DNA of 64,000 bases from Tetrahymena thermophila SB210 (taxonomy: Eukaryota > Ciliophora > Oligohymenophorea > Hymenostomatida > Tetrahymenidae): the NCBI RefSeq assembly GCF_000189635.1, contig NW_002476414.1:81870-145869 (forward strand). Direction: 5' to 3'. The notes beneath the pieces were generated by a model that was not told the DNA's origin, did not search any database, and saw nothing but the letters and a program-made list of their open reading frames with translations. The translations under genes were made by a program, and so were the position numbers. Positions 1 through 12,303 of this stretch are shown here, one piece after another. Numbering within the stretch: the stretch's first letter is position 1; each line of letters starts with the position of its first letter.

Positions 1-1172
1 TTATGATTTTATCAAGGTTTTTCATTTTTTTGAAAATTGAAAACCTTTTGTCAAATTTTGAACGTAAAAAATGAAGACTCAGGGTAAATAAATTTTTCTT
101 ACACATTTTCGAAAACATTCTATTTGGAAGTATCAAAATTGAAATTTTAATTAAATCTTTTTTATATTATCTTTTGTTTTGATTTTTTATGTAAAATAAA
201 GGATGTGTTTAATAATATAATTTAATTAAGTTTGAATAAAATATGTCAAATAACAAACTCATTAATATTTAATTTATTGATATAAATATTGAGTTAAATT
301 AAAAAGAATACTTTAGTTATTAAATTTTTCAATTAAAAATGTTAAAATTATTCCAAACTGTAAACGTTTTCACACTTATTTTTATTATTGAATTTGAATT
401 TGATATCGATGAAATCAAGTTTAAATATAGAAAAAATATTAATCTCTTTTGTTTGCTGAATTAATTTATTTTGAAATCTTGCTCAATCTTCATCAGTTTT
501 ATCTTTTAATTTTTGAAATGTTATCAAAAATTATACATAATCTAATTATAATATAGTTAAAGTTTGAATTCTATTTTACTTAAAAAATAGCTTAGAAAAT
601 AACTCAAAATATTTAAACTTAAAAAAAAAACTTTTTAGAATTAACAACAACTATTGAAATATTTTAAATAAAGATTAATATTATTATAAAATAATTAAAC
701 AATTAGACAAGAAAAACATAAGAAAATGTTGATAATAAGCCTATTCAAAATATATTGAATTCATACTAATGTATTTAATTAATTATTTTAATTCAAATTC
801 AGTGTTTATTAAATTAATAGTTTTAGTCTAAGAACAAATTTTACTTAAATTTTGTATTAAAATAATTCATTCTGTTTTTTAAAATTTTTTAAAGGATAAA
901 CTCAAATAATATTTATTTAATTAAAGCAAATAATCTAGGATGGAATTACTAAAAAAAAAATAATAAAATCAAATAGACTTACTATATCTAAAATATTATG
1001 ATTAAATCAATCTATTATAACATTCATAAAGTAATATCTGAATGAATTTATTTTATTTAACTTTAAAATAAAATGATTTTCAAATTTAGTTAAATTAAAA
1101 TAGTATTTGTTAACTATTTTATATAAAAATGCAAATGAAGAACAATTTATATTTTAGTAAACTTTCATCAAA
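1..1172. other. AT-rich spacer, no gene seen
   Basis: Very AT-rich sequence upstream of the first tRNA. TGA stops are frequent in all frames and I see no conserved protein, repeat array or hairpin. It is probably intergenic, but short AT-rich exons of a gene starting outside the window could be missed. Confidence 0.5.
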
Positions 1173-1244
1173 TCCGAGATAGTATAGTGGTTAGTATTCC
1201 TGCCTGTCACGCAGGAGACCCGGGTTCAATTCCCGGTCTCGGAG
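1173..1244 (+). tRNA. tRNA-Asp (GUC), copy 1
   Basis: A 72-nt cloverleaf. The acceptor stem TCCGAGA pairs with TCTCGGA and is followed by discriminator G. The anticodon arm is CCTGC-CTGTCAC-GCAGG, giving anticodon GTC, and the T arm contains GGTTCAATTCC. There is no intron and no encoded CCA. A short T-run just after the gene is a plausible Pol III terminator. The A box (TAGTATAGTGG) and B box (GGTTCAATTCC) are present. Identical copies occur at 13697-13768 (minus) and 37964-38035 (plus). Confidence 0.97.
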
Positions 1245-3704
1245 CTTTTTTAAAATTTTTTTTTGAAATATTTTTACATTGAAATAAACAAAAAAATTAA
1301 TTAAATAAATAAAATATGTATTTATTTATCTAAGTGCTTTAGTAAAAATTTAAGTTATTAATTTGATTGATATAGCTTTTTTTATGAGATTTACCTTGTA
1401 TTCTACTATTTAGTTCAAGTCTTAAAATCTGTAATACCTAAAATTTTTGATTTATAAAAACCTCTTATTAAGGGTAAAAAAATAGAGGTATTTAAGATAC
1501 CTTAATTTATGAAAACCTACAATATATTGTTTAATTTTTAATAGAACTCACAAGTCTGTTAATCATGTAATTTAATGAAATTATTTATTTAATTATTTTA
1601 AACATATTTATTATATAATTAATTTCATATTAAATATTTATATTTATTTTTTAATCCAAGATTTCATATTTATTTTAAATAGCCTTTTAAAATTTAATAG
1701 TTAAAATTTATTTATGATAAATATTTGAAGAAATATATTGATTGTATCATGATAGGGTGTTTATTAAATCAAAAAATTGTATATTGAAGATGAGGAAGAG
1801 AGACAAAAAAACAAACAAAGAATAAGCAAAATTTTATTTAAGTAATAAAAATTAAATATCTATTTTATAAAGATTATGCATATAAAGATATATAATTAAT
1901 TTCTTAATTAATACTTTATAAAAGATATTTTAATGCAATTAATAAACTTTTTAATATATAGTTAGGTGCTGATTAGGAAAAATTTGTTTCAAATTAAATT
2001 ATGATAAGACAAAATTAAATTTATAAAATCAATGCATTAAAATCTTATCAGAATTTTATCAAATTAATTTACTAATTTTTCATATAAATTTCTTTTTTTT
2101 GATTTTGATTATTTGAATCCAGATTTTATTTATATTTCTTAATAAATAACCTTATATAATAATTAATAAATATTTGTTTTATTCTTTATTGTATGACCAG
2201 GGTTGATTAGAAAAAAATTACCTTTTGAAATTAAATTATCATAGGACGAAATTAAATTTAAAATCTAAATATTAAATAAAATCTTATCAAAAATCTATCA
2301 AATTTATCAATATTTTTAATAAAACTCAGCTAATGTTCATGCAATTAAAAAAAATTATTTACTTACTTTTTTTCGAATAGGTTTTAAATATATTTGAATA
2401 TGAAATAATTATAATTATTTTAACAAATAATCCAAATTTTATTTATAATACTTACATATTTCTTTTATTATTTAATGTTAATCAAGGGTTGATTAGAAAA
2501 AAATTGTCTTTTGAAATTAAATTAAGACAAAATTAAATTTATAAAATCTAAATATTAAATAAAACCTTATCAAAAATCTATAAAATTTATCAATATTTTT
2601 AATAGAATTCAGCTAAATATTCATGCAATTTAATAAAATTATTTTCTTACTTTTTTTCAAATGAATGTGTAAATAATTAATTTTATTTATATTACTTAGT
2701 AAATAAATAACCTTAAAAATTAATTATCACATATTTCTTTTATTATTTAATGTACGATCAACTGGTTGATTAGAAAAAATTATCTTTTGAAATTAAATTA
2801 TGATAAGACAAAATTAAATTTATAAAATCTAAATATTAAATAAAACCTTATCAAAAATCTATCAAATTTATTAATATTTTTATTAGAATTCAGCTAATAA
2901 ATTCATGCATTTTAAAAAAATTAATTTCTTATTTTTTTTCGAATGAATGTGAAATAATTAATTATCATTATGTTAACAAATAATCAATTATCACATATTT
3001 CTTTTATTATTTAATGTACGATCAACGGTTGATTAGAAAAAATTATCTTTTGAAATTAAATTATGATAAACAAACAAAATCTTATCAAAAATATATCAAA
3101 ATTTCTAATAGAACTCAGCTAAAATGTTCTTGCAATCTAAAAAAATTATGTACTTATTTTTTTTCGAATAAATGTGGAATAATTAATTATCATTATGTTA
3201 ATAAATAATCCAGATTTTGTTTATGTTTCTTAGCAAAATAATATTAACAAATACTTAATATAAATAAATAATTTCATATACTTACAAATCGTAAAATTTT
3301 AATGAAAGATTAAATGTTGATTAAAAATATTTGTAGAATCTACCTATTAAAATCTTATCAAAAAATTCATCAAATTTTTTCTATTTTTAATAGAACTAAG
3401 CTAATATGTTCTTGCAATTAACAAAAATTATTCATTTACTTGCTTTGAATATGTCTAAAGTTTTTCCAAATAGTTATGAAAATATTTACATTTAATCCAA
3501 TATTTTATACAATTTAGTAAAATAAACCTTCTAAAATACTTAATAAATAATTTTAATTATAAAATATAAAATATAAATATAATTTTATCTATGGAATAAA
3601 AAATTAAAAAGTTTATAAAAGATTTTTATAATTTTGTATCTTATATAAAAAATATTATTTGATAATTATAAATTGAATGATCAATCACTGTTTTTATCAA
3701 ATGT
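1245..3704. repeat. Degenerate ~250-290 bp tandem repeats in spacer
   Basis: From about 1960 to 3430 the spacer holds five or six diverged copies of a unit. It begins near 'GATTAGAAAAAAATTGTC', continues with a TTGAAATTAAATTATGATAAG-like stretch, then a 'CTTATCAAAAATCTATCAAA' stretch and 'GAACTCAGCTAA'. Unit starts are near 1965, 2200, 2487, 2763, 3025 and 3315. Copies differ by many substitutions and indels. Related units recur at about 6360-7330, upstream of the next family member. No gene is seen in the stretch. Confidence 0.6.
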
Positions 3705-3808
<104 letters not shown>

Positions 3809-3937
3809 CAAAATTTAGTAAAATTCATTTAATAAATATTTTCAGTTTGCATGTATAAAAATTATGAGATGATAAACAAGAACTAAATAATTATTAAATT
3901 AATAAAAAAATTTATAAATTAAGAATTGAATATTAAA

Positions 3938-4282
3938 ATGAAATTAGTTGTCTTTTTGCTTTTTGTTGCTTTGGTAGCTGCAAATTCAAATGACGAAGTT
4001 CCATAATGTGCTAAAGATCTTGCTAATAATCTTTAATCAGGTAAAGTCTGCAAAGAAGGTGATACAGATTGTATCAATGCTTTAAAATCTTTAAAAACTT
4101 GTTTAGATAATTGTTAAGGTTAATCTACTACCTAATAATAGGGTATTTAATGTGTTTAATCTTAATGCAAAAGTTCAAATCCTACAGTTTAAAGCTTTGT
4201 AAATGATTTGATAAAATGTGCAAATTATAGTTTGATTACTGTATTTAGCATGCTGTTTGCCTTAATTTACATAATGATCTGA
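3938..4282 (+). CDS. Small secreted Cys-rich protein, family member 1
   Basis: 114 aa, ending at TGA 4280-4282; TAA and TAG are read as Gln. Residues 1-15 are a clear signal peptide (MKLVVFLLFVALVAA). The mature part has eight Cys at residues 24, 38, 45, 55, 59, 72, 77 and 94 and contains the family motif GDTDCI. The last ~17 residues are hydrophobic with no charged tail, as in a GPI-attachment signal. The start is the only Met before the signal peptide and follows an A-rich leader. I do not recognise a named family; I infer a surface or secreted protein with disulfides. About ten relatives lie in the next 20 kb. Confidence 0.85.
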
Positions 4283-5235
4283 TTTAATCTTTCTATTTAT
4301 TCATATATGATTAATTAGATAAATATCTATTTTATTTAAGCATTTTTATATCAATATATTTTTGTGCGTTGCTTGAAAATTCATTTATCATTTAATTTAT
4401 ATAATTATTAATTAATTAATTAATTAATTATAATTGTATTCTAACATTTCCCTTGTTTGCTATATGCATTAATTTGAATATAATACATTTTTAATATCAA
4501 AATTAAAAAATTGTTATCATTTTTAAACTTTACAGCTAAAAACTCTAAAATAAATATCATCAATCCAATAGTAAAAAAGGAAATAAAAATAAATAGATAG
4601 ATAGTTGCATTAACTATTTTCTCAAAAGTATAAATTTATTATTTATTTATCAAATTTTAAAACGACTATTTAGCTCTATTGCTACCTACTATTTTTATAG
4701 ATTTTAAGTTTGGAATTAGTTAAATTTAATTATTATGATCAATTAGTTTTACTTAAGGAGTATTCAATCTCTTTGTGACTGACTGACTGAATGTTAATTA
4801 GTTTTCTTTAGAAATAGCATAAATTTAAGTTTTTATTTTTTTGATGAGATTTAAGAAATTCAGATATTAATTTTATGACAACGAAAAAATATAGGTTTTT
4901 GAAAAATTCATATTAAAATATATCTATCTATTTTTTTAAAATAATAGCAAATAGTCCTCTTTAAATAAAATTATTTTGCCATTTTAACTTTTGTTTTTCT
5001 TAATATTTTTTAATAAGATAGGTAGGTTGCTTTTTTTTAATAGAGCTGTAACTATCTAAAAATTTATTCATAATATTTTATTTTTAAATGAATGTTAAAA
5101 TGATTGATGAAATGTACATGTTCTTTTTATTCAGTATAATCTTTTGGTGAATAACTAATTTACACATAAAATAAATATATTAAAATTATTAAATATTTTA
5201 CATTTTTCATTTAAATTTTATGACTAATTCTGTTC
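4283..5235. other. Spacer, no gene seen
   Basis: AT-rich spacer downstream of family member 1. It contains short TTAA and GATA-type simple repeats and no open frame of note. Parts resemble the sequence downstream of the relatives at 7821 and 10642, so the spacer was duplicated together with the genes. Confidence 0.5.
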
Positions 5236-5481
5236 TATTTATAATTCAAAAAAATTTCTACTCAATTCCCACTTGTAGTTAGTTATAACAATTTATTATT
5301 GATTGTTTATTTTTACATCAAATATTTTTTTAACTTCTTAATTCTTCAACCCATAATTTATTTATTTAAAAGTTAAATTAATATTTTATTTTTTAAAATG
5401 ATTTCATTTATCAATTATGGTTTGAAGAATTAAGAAGTTAAATAAATATTTGATATAAAAATAAATAATAATCAATTTTTA

Positions 5482-5539
<58 letters not shown>

Positions 5540-5580
5540 CAAGTGGGAATTGAGTCGAAATTTTTTTCAATTATAGAAAT
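5236..5580. mobile_element. Long palindromic (MITE-like) element
   Basis: Two arms of about 110-130 bp are inverted copies of each other. The left arm (about 5236-5362) reads inward through CTCAATTCCCACTTGTAGTT, and the right arm (about 5405-5580) contains its reverse complement, AACTACAAGTGGGAATTGAG, with small changes. The arms also share TTAACTTCTTAATTCTTCAA and its complement. The spacer between the arms is about 45 bp. The right arm has a (CTAA)n expansion at about 5482-5539 where the left arm has only two GTTA units. It encodes nothing. It is best read as a fold-back or MITE-type element; target duplications are not clear. Confidence 0.7.
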
Positions 5581-7820
5581 ATTTGAGATTCTTTCTATTT
5601 TTTATCTTTACCATTTTAAGATATTTTGCTGTAATACTAAATTAATTTTGAATCTAAATTCTCTTGCATAAATATTTATTTATTTGTTAATTAAAATTTA
5701 TTTAATAAAAATAAAATAATATCAAAAATTAATTTGTGTTAAATAATATGAAAATATTTTTTATTTCTATTTTAATTTTAATTTTTAGTCGATTAAGATT
5801 TAGTTATATTCATAATTTATTCTGATTATAAAATTAAAAGATTCACCATTTAGTGATTATACATACAGATGTTTCAAATAAAGTAATCCCCTCTTATTTT
5901 AATATTTTTATTTATTTAAATTTCAGTGTACAACCTTAAAAAGCAGTACCCTATAGTATAGAATACATAAATATATTATTTATTCATTTATTTATTTACT
6001 TGCTTTAAATATATTTATTTATTAAATGTATAATTTAATTTATAATATTAATATTATTAATATTTAATCTAAGATTTCATTTTTATTTTAAAATAGCCTT
6101 TGTAAAACTTAATAATTGAAATTTATTTATGACAAATATGTTAAGAAATATATGTTATGTAGTAATATTTATAAAATAAAAATATTTTATATAAAATTTA
6201 TCTAAGAAGAGCAAGAGAGATAAATAAATAAATAAAATTTGATGTAAGAAATAAAAATTAATTATTTATTTTTATTGAATTCGTTTTTAAAAATAGTATT
6301 AATTTGAATTCTTATTTAAAACTTTAAAAAAGAGCGCTTTGATGTAATTAGTAAAATGTATATGATTAGGTATTTATTAGAAAAAAATTGTCTTTTCAAA
6401 TTAAAATTAGGATGAGACAAAACTAAATTTCTAAAATCTACATCTTATCAAATAATTATCAAATTTATTAATAATTTTAATAGTTAGTTATCAGCTAATT
6501 AGTTCAAGCAATTTACAAAATTTATTTACTTACTTAGTTACTCTTTTTTGAATGTGTTTATTTTGATTATGATTATATTAACAAATAATCCAAATTTTAT
6601 TGATATTTCTTGTAAAATAACCTTGTAAAATATTTAATAAATAATTTAACTAATTAATGTATGATCAGGGTTTGATGAAATCAGATAATTTGTTAATGTA
6701 ATTTACAAAAATAAATTAATTCACTACTTACTTACATTTTTTTGAATGCATTATAATAACATATAATTCCAATTATATATTTTTTAGCCAAATTTTTATC
6801 ATTCATTATACAAACAAATAATCCAGATTTTGTATTTTTAATAAATATCCTGAAAAAATACATAATATAAATAACTTCATTTATTAATGATAGAATTTTG
6901 ATATATGACCAAGGGTTGATTAGAAAAAAATTCTAAGATCTACCTATTAAAATCTTATCCAAAAATTTATCAAATTTATTAAAATTTAAAATCAGATAAA
7001 ATGCAATTTACAAAAATTAATTAATTAATTACTGACTTACTTTTTTTTGAATGTGTTAATTTTGATTATGATTATATTAACAAATAATCCAGATTTTATT
7101 TATTTTTTTAGTAAAATTAAATTACAAAAAACTTAATGAATAATTTCATTTATTAATTAATGTAAGATTAAGAGTAGATTAGAAAAAATATTTCTTTTCA
7201 AATTAAATTATGATAAGACAAAATTAAATTTCTAAAATCTACATATTAAATCTTATCCTAAATCCCTCAGATTTATCAATATTTTAAATAGAACTCAGTT
7301 AAAAAGTACATACAATTACACAAATTATTTACTAAATTACTTACTTTCTTGTTTTGAATATGTTTAATGCTTCGCCAAATAGTTATGATAATATTTACAT
7401 AAAATCCAACAAGACTTAAGACATCATAGAAAAATAACCTTACAAAATACTTAATAAGTAATTTTATTTACAAATAAAATAAAATAATCTCCTTGCAGGA
7501 TAGCAATATATTTATCTAATAAGGAAAATTGTATATATCAAAAAATAAATATAATTTTATTTAAAGAATAACAAAATAAATAGTTTATAAAATACTTTGT
7601 TATAATTTTGTATTTTATTTTAAAAATATTACTTGATAGTTAGAAATTAAATGATTGTTTTTTTTATTAAATTTGATTGCTACAAAATTTAAAAATCCTA
7701 AATTATAAGAAGTTCATTTAATAAATGTTCTCAGTTTGTATGTATAAAAATTATGAGATGATAAGCAAAAACTAAATAATTATTAAATAAATAAAAAAAA
7801 TACAAATTAAAAATATTAAA
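5581..7820. repeat. Spacer with second block of degenerate repeats
   Basis: From about 6360 to 7330 four or more diverged units carry the same core as the block at 1960-3430 ('GATTAGAAAAAAATTGTC', 'CTTATC..AAATTTAT'). The stretch from about 7330 to 7820 is a diverged copy of 3420-3937, the sequence before the first family gene; it lacks the GATA array. The gene and its upstream region were therefore duplicated together. No coding region seen. Confidence 0.6.
7740..7765 (+). promoter_or_regulatory. Conserved upstream block (member 2)
   Basis: A TATGAGATGATAA-type block followed by an AACTAAATAATTATTAAAT-like stretch lies 60-80 bp before the ATG. It is shared with the gene at 3938 and, more weakly, with the one at 10642. 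Conservation in diverged spacers suggests a promoter or 5' UTR element. This is inference only. Confidence 0.35.
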
Positions 7821-8165
7821 ATGAAATTTATTGTCTTTTTGCTTTTTGTTGCTTTAGTAGCTGTTAATGCAAATAATGATCTTCCAAAATGCGTTTAAGA
7901 TCTTAAGAACCAAATTGAGTAAGGTAAAGTCTGCAAAGCAGGTGATACTGATTGTATTGCATCTTTAAAATCTTTCACAGATTGTGTTGGATCTTGTGCA
8001 GAAAAAATAAAAACCTAATAAGAGGGTATTTAATGTCTTTAATCTGAATGCTAAACTTCAAATCCTTCAGTTTAAAGCTTTAAAAATGATATGATAAAAT
8101 GTGCAAACTATAGCTTGATTACTGTATTTAGTGTGTTGTTTGCCTTAATTTACATAATGGTCTGA
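7821..8165 (+). CDS. Small secreted Cys-rich protein, family member 2
   Basis: 114 aa with signal peptide MKFIVFLLFVALVAVNA. Eight Cys have the same spacing as in the gene at 3938 (C-x13-C-x6-C-x9-C-x3-C-x12-C-x4-C-x16-C). The C-terminal tail is hydrophobic and ends at TGA. It is the closest relative of the gene at 3938, with GKVCK.GDTDCI conserved; the middle segment before Cys 6 differs most. Function unknown; predicted to be GPI-anchored or secreted. Confidence 0.85.
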
Positions 8166-8355
8166 TTTTATCGATTTATCTATCTATCTATACAATTATG
8201 CTTTAAATGATAAATATCTATTTTATACATGTATATTTATATAAATATATGTATGTGCGTTCCTTGCAAAGTCATTTATCATTCAATTTTATAATAATAA
8301 TTTTTTAAGAGAGTAAAATTTGGAAATAAGTTATTTAATTTGTTATCCCTCCTTA

Positions 8356-8510
8356 TAGCTAGTAATAGGGTATTTAATGTGTTTAGTCTTAATGTCAAAC
8401 TTTAATTGCATCAGTTTAAGCTTTAAAGATGATTTGTTAAAATGTGCAAATTATAGCTTGATTACTTTATTTACTATGCTGTTTGCCTTAATTTACATAA
8501 TTGTCAGATT
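8356..8510 (+). pseudogene. 3' fragment of a Cys-rich family gene
   Basis: The sequence matches the last ~45 codons of the family (QQQGIQCVQSQC then ..KCANYSLIT). There is no 5' half. A one-base deletion near 8413 shifts the frame, and the usual TGA after the hydrophobic tail reads AGA. It lies about 190 bp downstream of member 2 in the same orientation, so it is probably the remnant of an unequal tandem duplication. Confidence 0.75.
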
Positions 8511-10641
8511 TTATCAATCTATCTATGCATATATCTTCAAAAGATAAATAAATATCTATTTATACAAATATGTTTTTAAAAATATATGTATTTTCTTTAC
8601 TTACTAATTCTTTTATGTTCAATTTATATAATAATTAATTATTTTTAGTTGTAATTTAAACATTTCCTTACTTACTACTTTTATAAAATATTTGCAACAT
8701 TAATTTAAATATAATACATTTTAATATCAAAATAAAAATAAGTTTTATTATTTTAATGCATAAAAGCTAAAAACTCTAAAATCTCAACCCAAAAGAAAAA
8801 TAAAAGGAAATAATAATAGGTAGCATTAATTATTTTCAATTTAGCAAAATTTTTTAATTAATTATCAAAATTTATTTTAATTATTTAGCACTATTGCTAC
8901 TATTTTATAGCTTTTCACTTTGAAATTAGATAAATTACATTATTATGATCAATTATTTTGGCTAAGAAGTTTTCAATATTAGGTGATTGAATATTTATTT
9001 ATTTATTTTTCTTTAGAAATATTAAAAATTTTTAATTTTTACTTTTTTGATGAAATTTATAAAATAAAATTTACGTTTTTTCTAAATTTATATTTGATTT
9101 ATCTCTTTTTTAAATAATAGAAATAGGTTTTATTTTATAAAAGTTTAATAGTATTTATTGTTTATAAATAAATTTCATAGCTTTTTAGTTAAAAGAAAAT
9201 TATTATTCTAAAAGAAATTGTATCTAATGAAGTTGATTATTTTATATTTGCCTGTTAATTAATAATCTATACATAAGTAAAAGCTAAAAATCTGATAAAT
9301 AATATTAAATAATCATGAAAAGAAAAACTAAATTTAAAAAAGAATATTCTTCTAATTAAAATTACATTATATTCTTTAAAGCTAATCATACACTTTAATA
9401 AGAACATTAGCTATAGTCAGTCTAATCTTTAAATTAGAACTTTTTAATTTTGATTTATTTTATCCTTTAAAAAAATACCAAACAGCTGATCAGGAAAAAA
9501 ATAAAATTAAAAAATCTATCAATTAATTAAAAACTGATTGATCTATTTGACTTTTAATCAAAATTTGGCATTTTTTAAAAATTGACATGTTTTATAGATA
9601 GTTAGATACATACATATTTTTATTTATATTAATTTAATGGAAAATTTATTAAAAAAAAGCTAAATAAAAATAAAGCAAATTGGCAAGCAATATAAAGAAA
9701 ATTTAAATAAATGGTTTTTGTAAGCTTCTAAGATAAACTTTCTTAAGAAAACACAAATAAATCTTTAGTTACATTTGTTTTCAATAATAATTATGCATTA
9801 ATTTAATGTTCTAAAAAAGCGTATATTTTAACTTAATTATTAAAATTATGATGTATGACTAGATAGTTAGTTAGGTGAGTGTATGCTCAAATTTAATTTA
9901 CTTTAGACAAAACTAAATATCGAATATCTAGCTATTAATTTTACATAAAAGTTTAACATATACAATAAATATTTACATATTTAAGCACCTATCTATTAAG
10001 GATCTTATCTAAAATTTAAAAAAATCTTTTTTAATAAAGGCATATCGAAAAATCCATCTTCAAGAAACGAAAATTAAAATGATAAAAGCATTACCCTGGT
10101 AAAAATACAATTAATTTGTTTATATAAGAATATTTTAATGCATAAATGAAGATATAAAGAAAAAATATCCTTTTTTTAATTAGATTTGAAAAAAGACAAA
10201 ATTAAATTTCAAATATCTATCTATCAAAAGTAACTAAATTTATTAATTTATTTTTGATAGAATTCAATTTACCTACAAAGCTTACAATATTTATTTATTT
10301 ACTAGCTTCACTATGTTTAAGGTAAAATTTGAATGTCAAATATTTATGATATTGGTAAATAATCTAATATTTTATAATTCTTAGCTAAACAGTATGCTAT
10401 TTATCAAATAAAGAGGCTTTCAACAATATTTATAATAGAAGATGTAGATAGGTAAAACTAACAAATGCGATTTTATTTAGTGAATCAAAAAATTATAAAG
10501 TTTATAAAAGATTTTGTTTTTGATTAGAAAAATCTTGTATCTTACTTAAAAAATAATATTCAATAATTATCTATATAAATATGAGAAGATTAACAATTAT
10601 TAATAATTATTATTTAAATAAATAAAAAAAATTACTTTAAA
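8511..10641. other. Spacer, no gene seen
   Basis: AT-rich spacer. The part after the pseudogene (8520-9130) parallels 4283-5000 downstream of member 1. Between 9840 and 10330 there are weak copies of the 'GATTAGAAAAAA...GACAAAATTAAATTT' repeat. No coding frame supported. Confidence 0.5.
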
Positions 10642-10983
10642 ATGAAATTAATTGCCTTTTTACTTATTATTGTTTTAGTAGCTGTACATGCAGATGATGG
10701 TATTCCTTAATGTGCTAAAGAACTTTAAGATAAAGTTGATTAAGGTAAAGTTTGCTAATATGGCGATACAGATTGTATTGCCGCTTTAAAATCTTTCAAA
10801 TAATGTGTTATTGGTTGTTAAGCTAATTTTGACAACTCAAGATAGATTAGTTCATGTGTTTAATCTCAATGTCAAACTTCAAATGCTACAATTTAATGCT
10901 TTAAAGATGTTCTCTTAAAATGTAATTATAGCTTGATTGCTGTTTTTAGCATGTTATTTGCATTATTTTTTTTAATTTTCTGA
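10642..10983 (+). CDS. Small secreted Cys-rich protein, family member 3
   Basis: 113 aa. The signal peptide is MKLIAFLLIIVLVAVHA, followed by a Cys-rich domain with GDTDCIAALKSF. It has nine Cys: the eight family positions plus one extra in the segment IQCFKD. The C-terminal tail is hydrophobic (SLIAVFSMLFALFFLIF) and ends directly at TGA. An odd Cys number could leave one free thiol or allow a disulfide dimer. More diverged from members 1 and 2 than they are from each other. Confidence 0.84.
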
Positions 10984-11913
10984 TCTATTTATCCTTCAAA
11001 AATAAATATCTATTTTAAGCAAGTATGTTTGTTTGTTTGTTTATTTGTGTGTATGTTTATATGTACCCTGATCATCTAACATTCAATTTATATAATATTT
11101 ACTTTTCTAAAATATTTGTTAAATTAATTTGAATACAACATGCATATTTTTTAATCAAAATTAAAAAAAAATGTAATTAAATATTTGACAACTTATAGCC
11201 AAAAACTAGGTAATAAAATAAAATAAAAAAATATTAAAAATAGTATCATATTAATTATTTTTTGCTCAATTAAATGATTATTTTTTTATCAATTTTTGTA
11301 ATAATTGTTTAACTTAAACTCTACTTTTTTCATTTTGTTTTAAGTTTAAAATCATAATTACACTCAAGTTTTTGTACTTAAACAGTTTTCAATCCTAATG
11401 GTTGGGTTTTAATTAGTTTTTTAGATTTAAAATTCGAAATTACTATTATGTCAAAATTGTAAAATTTGGATTTTATTTAAATGCATATGATATTTTATCT
11501 ATTATTTTTTTAAAAATAGCAACTTCTTAAATAAAATTATTTTGGCATTTGAACTTTTGTTTTTCTTAATATCATTTATCAAGATAGATTTTTTTCTTCT
11601 AAAAACAGAACAACTATCTAAAAAATTATTCCTAATAATTTATTTTTTATGTTTGTATAAATATTTCTTTATGATTTAATGAATATTTTATGAATAATTA
11701 AATCTTATAGGGAAATAACTACTTCTTAATTTTTAATACAGTGTAATCTCTCTAAGTTGGGTTTTATGCTGGGTAAAATAATTGGTTCCTTTAATTAGGA
11801 AGGGTACCATAGGGTACTATATATAAAAATATAATATTGAAAATAATTATTTATATAAGAATCTACTATATATATAAAGATATAAAAGATATTTTATTGA
11901 TTAATATATAAGG
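10984..11913. other. Spacer between convergent family genes
   Basis: Convergent intergenic region. It includes a segment at about 11737-11816 with unusual G-rich words (TACAGTGTAATCTC, AAGTTGGG, AGGGTACCATAGGGTAC) that may be the ends of a DNA transposon; see findings. No gene seen. Confidence 0.5.
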
Positions 11914-12303
11914 TCATATTATTATGAAAAGTAATGATAATAATATGCTATATAAAACAATCAAGCTTTAGCTGGAACTAGGATTAGGATGAGAGCTAGG
12001 ATCTTGGGCAGAATTAGCACAAAATACAAAATCATTAGTAGCTCTTTAAATTGTAGGATTTGTAGATTTGCAGTTATTTTCTACACAATAAACATATTGT
12101 GTTGTTTCAGTAGATTGTTAGTCGCAATTTTCCATGCATTAATTAAATGGTATTAGAGCATCAGTACAATCTTTATCACCCTCTTAGCAAATTTAACCCG
12201 TTTTAATTTTGAGCAAAAGACCCAAGCACTGCATAGGTGAAAGTGAATTGTCTGCATTCACAGTTACTAAAACAATAACTATTAAAAAGGCTAACAATTT
12301 CAT
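11914..12303 (-). CDS. Small secreted Cys-rich protein, family member 4
   Basis: 129 aa, the longest member. Signal peptide MKLLAFLIVIVLVTVNA; eight Cys at family spacing (DKDCTDAL replaces the usual GDTDCI core). An extra Ser/Pro-rich linker (QDPSSHPNPSSS) lies between the last Cys and the hydrophobic tail. Such a linker fits a stalk that lifts the domain from the membrane. It is inverted relative to members 1-3. No known function. Confidence 0.83.
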
